A stretch of 64,000 nucleotides of DNA from Porpolomopsis calyptriformis (lineage: Eukaryota; Basidiomycota; Agaricomycetes; Agaricales; Hygrophoraceae), in the NCBI GenBank assembly GCA_951640195.1, contig OX621164.1:1097098-1161097 (forward strand), given 5' to 3'. Both the position numbers and the translations under genes were made by a program. Positions 45,605 through 56,746 of the stretch are shown piece after piece (positions within the stretch are counted from its first letter, which is position 1; each line of letters starts with the position of its first letter). The notes under the pieces were generated by a model. The model did no database searches and was not told where the DNA came from. It saw only the letters and a list, made by a program, of their open reading frames with translations.

Positions 45605-46526
45605 TTAAAATTTGAGCGAATTCTCCGGCCGCAAGAGGTAGACGACGAAGTGACGTCTGCGAACTCCCGGGACGGGCTGTGTGACGCGGTGTACGCATGA
45701 ATGGAGCCTCCTGCGGGATAGGTGCTGGAGGGAATCGGCGACGTTGACGATGGCGTGCCCGGGGCGGGGCTGGACGAACTCCCAGGCGTTGGTGTCCGGT
45801 ATTTGGGTTTGGAGGCCGTATTGGTCGCTGAAGAGGATGGTGAGTGTGCCGCGGTCGGTGTGGGTGCAGTCGGGCACGTCGGCGATGTTCGCCCGGGTGG
45901 GTTCGCGGTAGAGTTTGAGGGCGGCGGAGCTGGGTTCGCGGTCGCGGTGGCTGCTTTCGAAGCGGGCGTCGTCTTTGAGGTTCAGGACGTCGGATAGGCA
46001 GGAGAGCATGGTCATGGTGATGTGGTGGGAGCGCGCGATGAAGTTTTCGAGTAGCAACGCTTTATCTTGGAGAATGCCTGAAAGCGTGGGTACTTTGTTC
46101 ACGATGTCCTCTCGCACGATCTATAAGCAACAGAGGTGAGCACGAAAGTCAGAATCACAGGGTGAGTTCTTGACCTCCAAGCTTTCATCATGTCCGGGCT
46201 TGTAGCTGGTTCAAATATCGATCATTAATTGTGGAAAGTCACGAGATTGGAGGTGGGGCTCACCCTTTTTCTTCAGTCTCCTTATAATCCTTCATCTTCA
46301 GCTCTTCAGGCTGATCAAAGTAGTCCTCTGTGAGACGGCATACATCCGGCAAGTCTGTGAGGATGGAGTCGGCTTGAAGGTCGAGGTAGAAAATACCGAG
46401 GGTCTGGGCAGCCTTGAGCAGCTTCCCAACCTCGGCAGGCTCTTTGGTCGCTAAACGGGCAAAGTTGACAGTCTCTAGGGAGGCAACCTCGATTTGAGTG
46501 CCCTCAACGAGGACGGTTTGGGACAT
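45605..46526 (-). CDS. 2-oxoglutarate/Fe(II)-dependent oxygenase (IPNS-like)
   Basis: Exons (minus strand) 46264-46526, 46175-46205 and 45605-46120 give 269 residues. The N-terminal part fits the DIOX_N domain (VNFARLATKEPAEVGKLLKA ... GIFYLDL). The catalytic core has the iron ligands HTD in CTHTDRGTLTILFSD and the distal His in LHSCVHRV, with FEF-type strand segments such as AIVNVADSLQ between them. VRRRHFVVYLLRP carries the Arg expected to bind 2-oxoglutarate. Relatives act in secondary metabolism or on unknown small molecules; the substrate cannot be told here. The protein is shorter than the usual 310-350 residues, mostly at the C-terminus. Confidence 0.82.
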
Positions 46527-47107
46527 ATTTTGTGCGGTGGGGGGTCAGGGTCTTCTTGCGCCGTCGATTGAGTTTTTATCCTACACATGTATATCAGATT
46601 AAGCAATGTATCGCCTCGAAGAATGAAACCTTCGTGAGAGGCTGTTCAACCTGTGGGAAGACCGTGCCTATGACTCGCATTCATGCTCACGGCGAGTACA
46701 ATGTCGTAGGCCCAAAGCTTTCGATTTTCCATGGCATTTCCGTAACTAACTTTGAGCTCGGTTCGTGCAAAAAGTTTAAGTTGCACACTCATTCCCCGAG
46801 TATGAGTTCTTGCGGTCGATGATCCTAACGTGCCTTGCATGCGGCAAAATGTTCTGGACCGAACGATCTCTATCTGGCAGGCCATTCGGTGGAGGCAGTG
46901 GTCGAGGCGGTGGTGTCAGGGCACATGATTTTGAAAGCGAGACCACGATCGTAAGATAAGATGGTAATCAGATATCCATTTGCAAATTTCGGTTACTTTC
47001 TTGCCCAATTTATTGTACTCGCCAGAGGTATCTAACTATAAGCATCGCATCTAAAAAGGTTGTAATACGAGAGTGCTGTGCTTGTTTTTCACAAATCCCT
47101 AATCATT
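46527..47107. other. intergenic region
   Basis: 581 bases between the start of the oxygenase gene and the stop of ERG5. It should hold the oxygenase promoter and the ERG5 3' end. No gene or repeat could be supported. Confidence 0.45.
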
Positions 47108-48805
47108 TCATGTATGTTTGCGAGGAGAAAACTTGAGACGACATCCGTCCTGGGGGAATAAAGTAGCGATGATCCTGTTACGGCCATGAGCGCAAGCTCA
47201 AAGAACCAAGTGGGTTGTAACTCACTGGATTTTATCACTGAGAGGCGTGGTCTCGTGCTCAAAGTCGAGGATGAGGCAGGCGTTGGCGATGACGAGTGCG
47301 ATGTTCATCACGGCGTACTCGACCCCGATGCAGCGGTGAGGGCCGCTTCCGAAGACGATGTAGTTCTTTGGGTTCAAGTTGGCGGAGCTGTTTGGGTCGA
47401 GCCAGCGGTCCGGGTTGAGGGTGTCCGGGGAGGGGAACACGTCGGGGTCGTGCATGGAGTTGAAGAAGGAGGGGATGACCATGCTTCCGGCGGGTGCGGT
47501 GTAGTCTGGAGAAATTGGGAACGATCGGGTGGCGACGTAAGGGATCTGAATAAAAGATCAAAATTGGATATAGAAGCGGGGAGATGTGAAGCCGACCATG
47601 AGTACGGGCGGTTTGACTCGCAAACTCTCTCTGACAAAGGCTTGAAGATAGGGCATCTCGTCTAGCATTTCGAGGGTGAGCGGTTTGGAATAGTCGCCTT
47701 GCCTGATGCGGTCTTGCTCTTCTCTTACTTTGGCGAATACGTCCGGATGGTCGGCAAGGTGCTGGAAGGCGTAGATCAAGCCGCTGCTCATGGCGTCCTG
47801 GGAGGCGAAAAGGAAGGAAAAGAGGACCATGGCCATTTCGTTGTCGCTAAAGTCTCTGCGGCCCTTGTAGGCGGGATCGTTGAGGAGGGTGACCCACTCG
47901 TCGAGCATGCACTGGGGAACTGCGCCGCTGGCCATGGCGATTTTGCTGTTGTGGGCGGCAAGCTCGAGCCAGTACATGGCGACCTTTCGGGCCTGGATGG
48001 CCCTGTAGACTTTGGTTCCGGGGATGGCGAGGGGGAAGTTGACGAGTTCGAGTGCTTTTGTGATCGCCCAGTACTTGTCGTTTATTTCCTGGGTGGCGTG
48101 TTGTGGGATGTGATTTCCGCAGAAGACGTGGAGGGAAGTGTCCATGTTGAGGAAGCGGGCTGTTTGCATGATCGGTTTGGCGGATGAGTCGGTGCGGGAT
48201 GCATCGAGCCATTTTGCAAAGTGTTTCCGGGTGATGGCATCCTGGATGACGAGGTACATTCTGAGGGGCGGAGAGTGAGTGGAAGGGGGGGGGAGAGGTA
48301 TGGATTGGGAACTGACCCGAGTGCTTTGCGGGTGAAGAGGGCGTTCAAGCCGCGACGGTAGTCGACGTGCTGTTTGCCGGTGAGAAAGACCCTGTAAAAA
48401 TGATGAGAAGAGGGAGAGAGAACGGGTGAAATCGGGGACCAATTTCCTGGAGAGAGGATCTGTCTGCCAGAGGCGACTATGCATGGCTCGGCGTACTGGG
48501 GTGAGTTGAGAATTTTCCGGGCGTATTCGTTGGAAGAGGCCATGACGATGAAGCTACGACAATTCAGCAGAGAAGAAACGGAAGGGGGAGACGCACATGT
48601 TAAATACGCTGATGGCAGATAGGGCACCAAGTCCCCATTGCCTCTTGTAGCCATCCATAGTCGGATGGAGTGAATCTGCGAATTTACCAATGATGGGGAT
48701 TGTCCATGTAGCCCCCGGTAAATTTTTCTTTTTAAACCTGTAAACAGATTGTTCAAGTAAAAGTAGAGAAATAAAAATGAGAAAAGTCGTCGATAACCAG
48801 GACAT
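47108..48805 (-). CDS. ERG5: sterol C-22 desaturase, cytochrome P450 CYP61
   Basis: Introduces the C22-C23 double bond in the ergosterol side chain, in the endoplasmic reticulum. Exons (minus strand): 48597-48805, 48440-48553, 48317-48391, 47597-48260, 47226-47545 and 47108-47174, giving 482 residues. It has an N-terminal membrane anchor (STTFLIFISLLLLEQSVYRF) and then IIGKFADSLHPTMDGYKRQW. The oxygen-binding I-helix is SFLFASQDAMSSGLIYAF. The ExxR helix is VRESLRVKPP, and the heme-binding loop is FGSGPHRCIGVEYA. The last exon (TLFPQDGCRLKFSPRKHT) is recovered only by splicing. It shares a 98-base promoter interval with the divergent membrane-protein gene. Confidence 0.94.
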
Positions 48806-48903
48806 GGTCGATCACTACTAAATTCTGATTGGCTAAATTAATAAAATCGTAACATATAAAACGTGACAAAAAAAAACCGTGACAAATTCGGTCACTCCTT
48901 ATA

Positions 48904-50244
48904 ATGCCCGTTCTCTCATTTCTCTTCTTCTTCCTTTCCTTCCTTTCTTTCGCACTGGCTGCTCTGGTCAATATATCCATCGATGACACCTTTGGAGACC
49001 CAGTAACAGGCCAGCAATTCTCTTACACTCCACCCACCTCCTGGAACATTGGCCAGAGCTGCGTCGCTTGTACCGCCCGTCCAGATCCAAATTCCACTTT
49101 CGATCATACCTGGCACGACGGTACATTCAACCCACTCCCCGGTTCAAATGACAACCCGAACCAACCCATATTTGCCTCCGTCCAGTTCAACGGTCAGCTT
49201 TCTTCCTTTCTTCTCACACCCATCTCATCCTTTCCTCTCTCAAGGTTCTGCAGTCTATGTTTACTGTATACTCGCCCATACATCCTCCGGTCCGGATGGT
49301 AACAGCGACATGACCTTCTTCCTCGATAACAAGGTCGTCGGCACCTTTTCTCTCGCTCCAACCGGTGCACAGCAGTACGACTACAATGTGCCCGTATTCG
49401 CAAATCCTTCCGTACCACCCGGCATGCATACCCTGACCGTTCAGACCGGCCACGTCAATGGTTCAAAATCCCTCATGCTCCTCGACTATGTCGTCTATAC
49501 GTGAGCCGTTCTCTCCTTTCTTCAACCCAATCTCCAACTCTTTCCAGCACCGAACAGAACGTTACAGTACCTTCAGCCACTCCTTCTACGAACGCGACTT
49601 TCCCCTTCTCCACTATACACCTCTCCTCCTCACCCTCCTCAACCTCATCTTCCTCTTCATCTTCGGAATTAGTTTCGTCCCCACCTTCTTTATCCACAAC
49701 CATACCCACCACATCCTCCGCCGCACCCTCCGCCGCACTCGTCGCCCACTCCTCCCCAAATTCCAAAAAATCATCCGTCCTCCTCATCGTCGGAATCCTC
49801 GTCGGCGTCATCGCTCTCGCTGCCCTCGTAGCCGCCGCCCTCGTCCTATACCACCGCCGCCGCGGATCTCTCGCCGCACAACCCTTCGCGCACCCGTCCA
49901 GTCCCCCCCGCCTAGACGCCGCTCCCGCCGATTTCATGATCTCACGCCAAGGTCTGCTCCCCCTCTCCGTCCCCGAGCAGGACGGATCCTCGACCCTGGG
50001 CGCGTCTCTCTCCCCCAGCTCGTCCTGCCGCCACCCGTACGGCATCACCCAGGCAAGACAGGTCGTACACGAGAGTACACCCTCTTACGGCGACAGCCCC
50101 ACCCAGTCTGAACCGTCATCCCACGTACACTTGCCAGATCCGGAAGAGGCTTTCGGAACGGATGTCAACTCGTTAATTGACGCCCCGCCGGCGTATGACC
50201 CCGATTCGCAGCCAAGTCCTCGTTGGTCGAGGAAAGGGAGGTGA
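48904..50244 (+). CDS. single-pass plasma-membrane protein with a jelly-roll-like ectodomain
   Basis: Exons 48904-49192, 49245-49500 and 49548-50244 give 413 residues. A signal peptide (PVLSFLFFFLSFLSFALAA) leads to an ectodomain of about 160 residues with VNISIDDTFGDP, SCVACTARPDPNSTF, TWHDGTFNPLPGSN, DGNSDMTFFLD and KSLMLLDYVVY. This pattern is widespread in Agaricomycetes. A Ser/Thr-rich stalk follows, then one transmembrane helix (SVLLIVGILVGVIALAALVA) and a cytoplasmic tail with Pro-rich motifs (DAPPAYDP). The layout suggests a surface sensor or wall-linked receptor, but no ligand or partner is known to me. Confidence 0.82.
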
Positions 50245-50356
50245 CGGGTGCATTTCGATTGTTTCTGCTGTCAGTGTATGTACTTTGGATCATTGTAATA
50301 GGCTACTTTTCTTCTTTGGGGACATTGATGCGATTATGGATGTGTTGCTACAAATA

Positions 50357-51089
50357 TCACCATAGTATCCACATATTCGCATACTCACACAGCCCACCGA
50401 CGATACTCCCCTCCGTTTGCCCATCCATCTCGACCCACTCCCTCGCTAGTGTAAACACCCCACACATAATAACATCAAGCGGGCCTGCGACACAGCTGAC
50501 CGTGATACTTATCACGCCCTTCAACCCCATCTGTGACCCTCTTGGCACTCGTTCACGAGATGCTAATCGCGCAGGCAGGATAAGTGGTTTCAGACCGCGG
50601 CGTTCCTCCGGCGTGTGTAAGTTGGCTGTAAGCACCTGAAGCGCGTCTCTCAAGGCCGGGAGAGCGAAGAGAATCTGTCTGCTTGCTGACGCATCCGAGT
50701 GGGCGAGCCGCTGGGGAAGTATGAGAGGTTTAAGGTTTCTGGGCGGACGGTAAACTGGGAGCTTTCTAGCAACGACGCGTGGAAGCAGATCGTGTAGGAT
50801 ATATAGGAAATCCTCGAGGGATGTCTGGGGGGCGAGCACGATTCGGGCTCGAGTTGTGTATCTGAGGCGACGAGAGCGGTGACTGCTCGATCTGCAACTT
50901 GTGCGGTCGCTGATGGAGGTGAAAGAGGAGATCGAAGAAGGTCTGGAAGAGGATGAGTGATCCGTGTCTGAGCATATGGTGTCAGAGTCCTCGAATAGAT
51001 ATGGGCCGCGCTCATTACGGTGCTGGGTGGAAAGTTAGTAGATCGTTGGCAAGAGGGAGGACAAGACAAACTTGTGAAGGGATGGACAT
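50357..51089 (-). CDS. unrecognised protein, 227 aa
   Basis: Two exons, 51072-51089 (6 codons) and 50357-51022, join in phase to 227 residues. I do not recognise the family. The first third is Ser/Arg-rich and polar (SSSSRPSSISSFTSIS, then RTSCRSSSHRSRRLRY). The rest contains a helical, hydrophobic segment (SLEDFLYILHDLLPRVVARK) and ends in a stretch with small hydrophobic helices (GLKGVISITVSCVAGPLDVI). The tiny first exon is inferred from MSIPSQ plus a good donor and acceptor. It diverges from the small gene at 51188 with 98 bases between starts. Confidence 0.6.
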
Positions 51090-51187
51090 GGCGTGAATAA
51101 AGGAGGTTTCGTTTCGTTTCGTTCTCGTCTGAATCCAAATATGAGAATGGGATATTAATCTCGGCTGACGTCATAGCACTCACCACC

Positions 51188-51624
51188 ATGTTCCGTATCA
51201 CTCGCACTCTGCACTCTTCGCCTGCAGTGCAAAAAACCGTTACAGAAACAGTATCCGAAGTGGCAGACACCGTGACGTGTTGTGAATTCAAATACACGAC
51301 CCGGTCTTTGACCCCTTGTCAATAGGTGAACAAAAAGCTCGGAAAAGGCCTTGCTTCTGCAATCGATACTGGAGAGAAATTGACCATGTCCGCAAAGGAA
51401 ACGCTCGGTACGCGACTGACGCCAGAATAGCCTGTTCAGCACCCCATCTTTTTCACGCAGAATCCGCGACCAAAAAGACAAAGAAAGGGGCGTCCAAGGC
51501 CGGTGAGAAAGTTGACCAGGTAACCATCTTTTTTTGCTGACTCCCCCCCCCCACCGTAATATGACTCCTCGTCCAGACAGGAACGGAGGCGGTGAACGAT
51601 TCGCAGAAAAAACCGAAAAAGTAG
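51188..51624 (+). CDS. small Lys-rich, LEA-like, probably mitochondrial protein
   Basis: Exons 51188-51271, 51326-51407, 51461-51519 and 51577-51624 give 90 residues. The N-terminus (MFRITRTLHSSPAVQKTV) is basic and amphipathic with an S-S-P pattern, like a mitochondrial presequence. The rest is hydrophilic and helix-prone: VNKKLGKGLASAIDTGEKLT, SAKETL, then ATKKTKKGASKAGEKVDQ and a Lys-rich end. Proteins of this look occur in other basidiomycetes and resemble LEA/stress proteins, but the function is unknown. All four exons join in phase, which supports a real gene. Confidence 0.6.
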
Positions 51625-51773
51625 AATTTTTAGTCAATTACGTCATCTCGGTACCGAGTCGCATGAATTTGCTTAAATAGTCCGAGTGGCGGACCGTTTC
51701 TCAATCCAACCAATCTTAACCACCCCAATTTTTTGAAGGCAGTATCACCTCCCCTTCAAACTGAATCCTGTGC

Positions 51774-53298
51774 ATGCAAAACGTATATTCCCTCTCCATC
51801 CCATCCTCACTCTCCTGCTCACTCTCCCCAGGAAGAAACAAATCAGAATGCCACCCTGAATGACACCGAAGTGGAGTCCAATTGGGACCATGTCGTAGAG
51901 AGGTTCGCCCCCTCCCCCTTCAATACCCTCCTCCTCACTTTCCTTTTAGTTTCGATGACATGGGACTCAAATCAACTCTTCTCCGTGGAATCTATGCCTA
52001 CGGGTGAGCAACCACCCCCTTTCGATCTTCCCACTCACCTCTGACCACACCCTAGTTTCGAGCGACCTTCCGCTATCCAGCAGCGAGCTGTCATCCCTAT
52101 CCTCAAAGGTCGTGATGTCATTGCTCAGGCCCAGTCCGGCACCGGGAAGACCGCCACCTTCTCCGTCTCGATCTTGCAGAAGCTAGATGTGTCCAAGCAC
52201 CGAACTCAGGCCATCATCCTTTCGCCCACCCGCGAACTTGCTCTCCAAACCCACAAAGTCGTCGTCACCCTAGGCGACTACATGGACATCACCGCCCTCG
52301 CCTGCGTCGGAGGCACCGATTTCAGGAACGACTTGGCCAATCTTAAGCAAGGCGCCCATGTCGTCGTCGGTACTCCTGGGCGAGTACTCGATATAATTAA
52401 ACGTGGATTACTCAAGACCGCCGCAGTTTCCATATTATGCTTGGATGAAGCAGATGAGATGCTCTCCCAAGGTTTCCAAGACCAAGTTCACGACATTTTC
52501 CAGTCCCTTCCCAGTGAGGTTCAAGTCTCCCTGTTCTCTGCCACTATGCCCGCAGCCGTCCTAGACGTGACCAGGAAGTTCATGCGTGATCCGGTCCGCA
52601 TCCTGGTTAAGAGGGATGAGCTCACCCTTGAGGGAATCAAGCAGTTTTATATCGCAGTCGGTGAAGAGTGGAAGCTTGACACACTCTGTGATATCTACGA
52701 GACCATCACTATTGCCCAAGCCGTCATCTTCTGCAACACGAGGAGGCGGGTCAATGTCTTGACGGAGGAAATGAAGAAGCGCGATTTCGCGGTTTCTGCC
52801 ATGGTAAGTATTGTCAAGCCTTCGTCGATCGGTCGGTCGGTCTCCCCCTCACGTTGTTTTCTTCGATAGCACGGCGAGATGGAAATGAGTCACCGCGAGC
52901 TTCTCATGAAGGAATTCCGCTCAGGCTCGACGCGCGTGCTGATCACGACCGACCTCCTTGCACGAGGGATCGACGTCCAGCAAGTCTCGCTCGTCATAAA
53001 CTACGATGTTCCCGTCCGAGTCGAGAGCTATATCCATCGCATCGGCCGTGGTGGGCGATTCGGCCGCAAGGGCGTCGCTATCAATTTCGTAACGGATGCG
53101 GATGTCAAGATGATGAGGAGTATCGAACGTGAGTGTTCGGCCTTTAGGCGTGCAACCCTGAGAGTCCCTCTGATGTATTCTCTTAGAATTTTATAGCACT
53201 CAAATTGACGAGATGCCGGTCAATGTTGCGTAAGTAACCCTGTTACAAACTTATGTTCGGATTTACCCTAATACCCCTGATCCAGTGACTTCATTTGA
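51774..53298 (+). CDS. TIF1: translation initiation factor eIF4A, DEAD-box helicase
   Basis: ATP-dependent RNA helicase of the eIF4F complex that unwinds mRNA 5' leaders. Exons: 51774-51782, 51832-51902, 51950-52003, 52056-52803, 52870-53128, 53187-53229 and 53286-53298, giving 398 residues. Motifs in order are [13 protein letters not shown] (Q motif), AQSGTGKT (I), PTRELAL (Ia), TPGR (Ib), DEAD (II), SAT (III), then LLARGIDV (V) and [13 protein letters not shown] (VI). The end [18 protein letters not shown] is characteristic of fungal eIF4A rather than eIF4A3/Fal1. First and last coding exons are 9 and 13 bases. A broken copy of exons 4-7 lies at 59.6-60.7 kb. Confidence 0.93.
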
Positions 53299-53543
53299 CT
53301 TGCCTTCTCCGGAACCGACTTATGATTTTTCTATCCAGTTTGTGTATTTTCCGAGATGGTCAGCAGGCATGTCGAAGTTGTTTGCGTCCATGTAGTCTTA
53401 ATCTCGACGATTATTTCCAAATCCCAAATGATGTTTGTTATCAATTTCATACGGGCAGTCGCAGAGAACAGTCAAGTTTTACTGAATCAAATGTAAATAC
53501 TGTTACACGAACTTTCCCTTGTTCATTCGTCTTTTACCAAACC
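53299..53543. other. gap between eIF4A and the NACHT-ankyrin gene; left insert border
   Basis: Similarity to unit B continues to about 53380 (gtgtattttccgagat is shared with about 60750) and then stops. The left edge of the extra 3.2-kb block therefore lies here. No terminal inverted repeat or target duplication is obvious. Confidence 0.5.
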
Positions 53544-56456
53544 TCACTTATCTCCCTTAGCTTGCTGCAATGCATTTCTCAGAAGTTCTACAACCTTGGA
53601 ATGGCACTGATCTAATGCAAGAGGATTTCCAGTGAAATCACTCAGTGCATTAATATCTGCCCCATTATCCAGTAGAAGCTTCACAACCACATCATGGCCT
53701 CCCAATGATGCGGCATAGAGAGCATTTCCATTTATTCCACCTCTTGCATTAACATCTGCCCCATTATCCAGGAGAAGCTTCACAATCACATCATAGCCTT
53801 TGGAGGATGCAACCTGGAGTGCATTTCCATTACACACATCCCATGTGGTAATATCTGCCCCATTGTCTAGGAGAAGCTTCACAGTTGCATCATAACCTCC
53901 AGCTGATGCAGCCTGGAGAGCACTCCCAAATGTTTTACCCTGTGCATTAGCATCAGCCCCATTATCCAGGAGAAGCTTCACAGTCACATCATAGCCTCTG
54001 GATGATGCAGCCTGGAGAGCACTTCCATAGAATCCACTTGGTGCATTAACATCTGCCCTATGATCCAGGAGAAGCTTCACAGTTGAATCACAGCCTCTAA
54101 ATGATGCAGCCTGGAGAGCACTTCCATAGAATCCACCCTGTGCATTAATATCTGCCCCATTATCCAGGAGAAGCTTCACAGTCACATCATAGCCTCTAAA
54201 TGATGCAGCCTGGAGAGCATTTCCTTGGGTTCCACCCTGGGCATTAACATCTGCTCCATTATCCAGGAGAAGCTTCACGGTCACATCGTGGCCTCTAGCT
54301 GATGCAGCCTGGAGCGCATTTTCAAACATTCCACTCTGCGCATTAGCATCTGCCCCATTATCCAGGAGAAGCTTGACAATCACATCATAGCCTCTGGATG
54401 ATGCAGCCTGGAGTGCATTGCCAAAAGCACCACCCTGTGCATTGACATCTGCCCTATTATCCAGGAGAAGCTTCACAGTCGCATCATGGCCTCCAAATGA
54501 TGCAGCCTGGAGAGCATTTCCGTAATTTCCACCCTTTGCATTGACACCAACACTCCCAAGTTGTGGTGTCAAGATAGGACTCATGCCAGCCAACGAGGCA
54601 TAGTACAGGGTAGATGGAATGCTAGGGGGTAATTCTCTCAAACCTCCCCCCGGCGAGTTATCATCTATATCATATAGCCGAACCCACGCGATGAATGGGG
54701 GGGTATGAGACGGCTCGAACAGAGCTGTCGTCAGTTTCAGTTGAGTATCGGACCATTCATTGCCTCCCGAGTGGATATGAAAAATCCAATATTGCGCGGC
54801 ATAATCGGCGAGCGGGAAATTTTGCATGGTGTCCAAGGTCAAGGCGTCCAGTGTTTCGAATTGCAAAAGATAGGCCAAGCATGTTTGACTTATGAACGAG
54901 TGGGCAAGTCGTTCATTTATGCTGAAGTTCGTCACGTTCTTGGAAAGCAAGTAGTCCTTCACAGACATATGTGCCAGCTTGATTGTTCCTGACCCCGTCG
55001 TTAGCCGGGTATTGCTGACAGGATTGGTTCTCACCTTCTTTATAGGTAACGAGACTGGAGCACACTTGCAAGACCAGCCGTGGGTCACGGTAAACGCGAG
55101 ATGACCTGAAACAAAGGCCACGCTCAGTGTCTGGGATAACGCCAACAACTTGCGTGACTTCGTCGAGTGTCAGGGTGCGGGCGGAGAATGAAAGCCATTG
55201 CAGGATCTTGAGCGCATCGTCGCGATACTTCTTGTTGATCCTAGAGACGGTTCGATCGTAAAACTCATCCAACCCGTTGGGGGGACGTCCCATTTGCTCC
55301 TCCAATAAGTCTTGACTATGGCAATCTTGCAATTCTGTCAGTTGCAACGAAACCAGTCGAAACCTGATGCAACAGATGACTATCGTCTAGATCTGAGTAC
55401 AAGTCGGAATGACATACATCCCATCTGAGCTTTTCATTAAGCTGGATTTGATTTCCGCTTGGAGAGCACCATCCCATTCGCCCAGTCCCTCACCCGCTTG
55501 AAGCATGTAATCGACATATTGCTCAATATCGGCATTGACGTCTTTAGGTTCCATCAGGACATCATGGGGACTGAGCGAACCAAGTTGTTTGGTGAAGTCT
55601 TCTTCATCCCGACTCGTCGCAAGCAGGTGTAGCTTGCCAGTCTTCACGCGGGAGATATCTTCGATCCACTTCAAAAGCGCTTTCCTTTCTATGCATTCGT
55701 CGAGGGAGTCAACAACGATGTATGCATGTTCAAAGGAACTGAGAATAGACAGGAGGGTATCCTGGAGAGAACGAACGGAAGGCTGCGAATCCCCATCGTG
55801 GCATTGGGCATAGAGCTTCGTCAAAGAATCGGGGACAGCGCCGCATTGGGCTGAAAATTGCCGGATAAGAGATCGGATGAGATTCCCGTGCAGTTGCAGC
55901 TCCTCCTGAGAGTCTCTGCCGTCGAAAAAGAAATACGCGCATGCGATGCCCGGATTGGATTGGCGGAGGCGAAAAAGATCCTCGATAATGGAGGCGCTGG
56001 ATGATATCTGAACGCATTCTGTCTTACTAAGTTGACAAAGCTCACCTCAGCACGGTTTTACCACAACCCGCTGCGACCTGAAGTCAGCGCCTAATCAAAT
56101 GGGCGTACATCATGATAGAAACCTACATTTTCCATGAACCCACATAAGCGAGTCGGCTTCTGCTTTCCACTGGGCGAATCCATTGCCGCCAATGAACCAC
56201 AAACCAGTGTTTGGGAGACGTTGCTCGAAAGCCGCATCGTAATTCTGGGATGGAATGATGGCCGATAACCATTGATACACCTTTTCATCTGAAATCCACA
56301 AGAGAGATAAATCATGACTACACATCCTAGAATTAGCCTACCTTTAGAAGACGTGCCATAGACATTGGTGGTCTGATTCCCTCCAACCACATAGACATTA
56401 CTATCCTTCGCATCAATCCTATCGATTGCAATCCTAGCTTGCGAATGTAAAGCCAT
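53544..56456 (-). CDS. NLR-like STAND protein: NACHT domain plus ankyrin repeats
   Basis: Exons (minus strand): 56342-56456, 56127-56288, 56046-56070, 55418-55996, 55035-55363 and 53544-54988, giving 884 residues without a break. A short N-terminal region has VVGGNQTTNVYG, and WFIGGNGFAQWKAEADSLMW precedes the NACHT. Walker A is HGKSGCGKTVLS, carried on a 25-base exon. Walker B is AYIVVDSLDEC, and LLATSRDE follows. A winged-helix-like part contains LKILQWLSFSARTLTLDEV and LAHMSVKDYLLS. The C-terminus has nine 33-residue ankyrin repeats (core NALQAAS, VKLLLDNGADVNAQGG). Proteins of this build act in fungal self/non-self recognition and cell death; that role is inferred here. It lies inside the block missing from duplication unit B. 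Confidence 0.88.
53640..54545 (-). repeat. nine 99-bp ankyrin-coding tandem repeats
   Basis: Each unit encodes 33 residues with the core VKLLLDNGADVNAQ. Units share long identical DNA runs such as ccaggagaagcttcaca and gatgcagcctggagagc. Differences cluster at a few codons after the conserved core, for example FRGY, ARGH, SRGY and AGGY. The similarity is high enough for unequal crossing-over. Confidence 0.85.
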
Positions 56457-56746
56457 CTCTTGGCTATTGGATTTCCGAGGCGAGTGTATTTTGAACTCAA
56501 GCTAGATGGTCGATGATAAGAACAGCTAACCCTAACCCAGGCGATCATTCAGTCTCGACTGGAAGAAATATAATACATCAACTGGAAGAAATATATCGAT
56601 TGGAAGCTATTATAAGGGGTATTACAAAGGATATCATGTCGATGATCGTTATGTGTCGTGTGGATTAGTGTACAATAATACGAAAAGGCCGTGGTTGGAA
56701 TCTAACATCCGACCACGGTTTGTGATGGCCTTGCTTCACAATAAAG

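Noticed and set aside
45580..45606. Threefold 9-bp repeat as a regulatory array
   Set aside because: It is too short and lies at a 3' end; noted as a microsatellite only.
45722..45997. Gly/Val-rich plus-strand frame of 91 residues
   Set aside because: It is antisense to the oxygenase core exon with its iron-binding residues.
47186..48187. Gly/Val/Glu-rich plus-strand frames of about 160 residues
   Set aside because: They are antisense to ERG5 exons, including the heme-binding loop.
51774..53298. eIF4A3/Fal1 instead of eIF4A
   Set aside because: The N-terminal [14 protein letters not shown] and the C-terminal EMPVNVADFI fit eIF4A better.
53640..54545. CRISPR-like or satellite array
   Set aside because: The 99-bp units are an uninterrupted coding frame of ankyrin repeats in a eukaryotic gene; there are no spacers.
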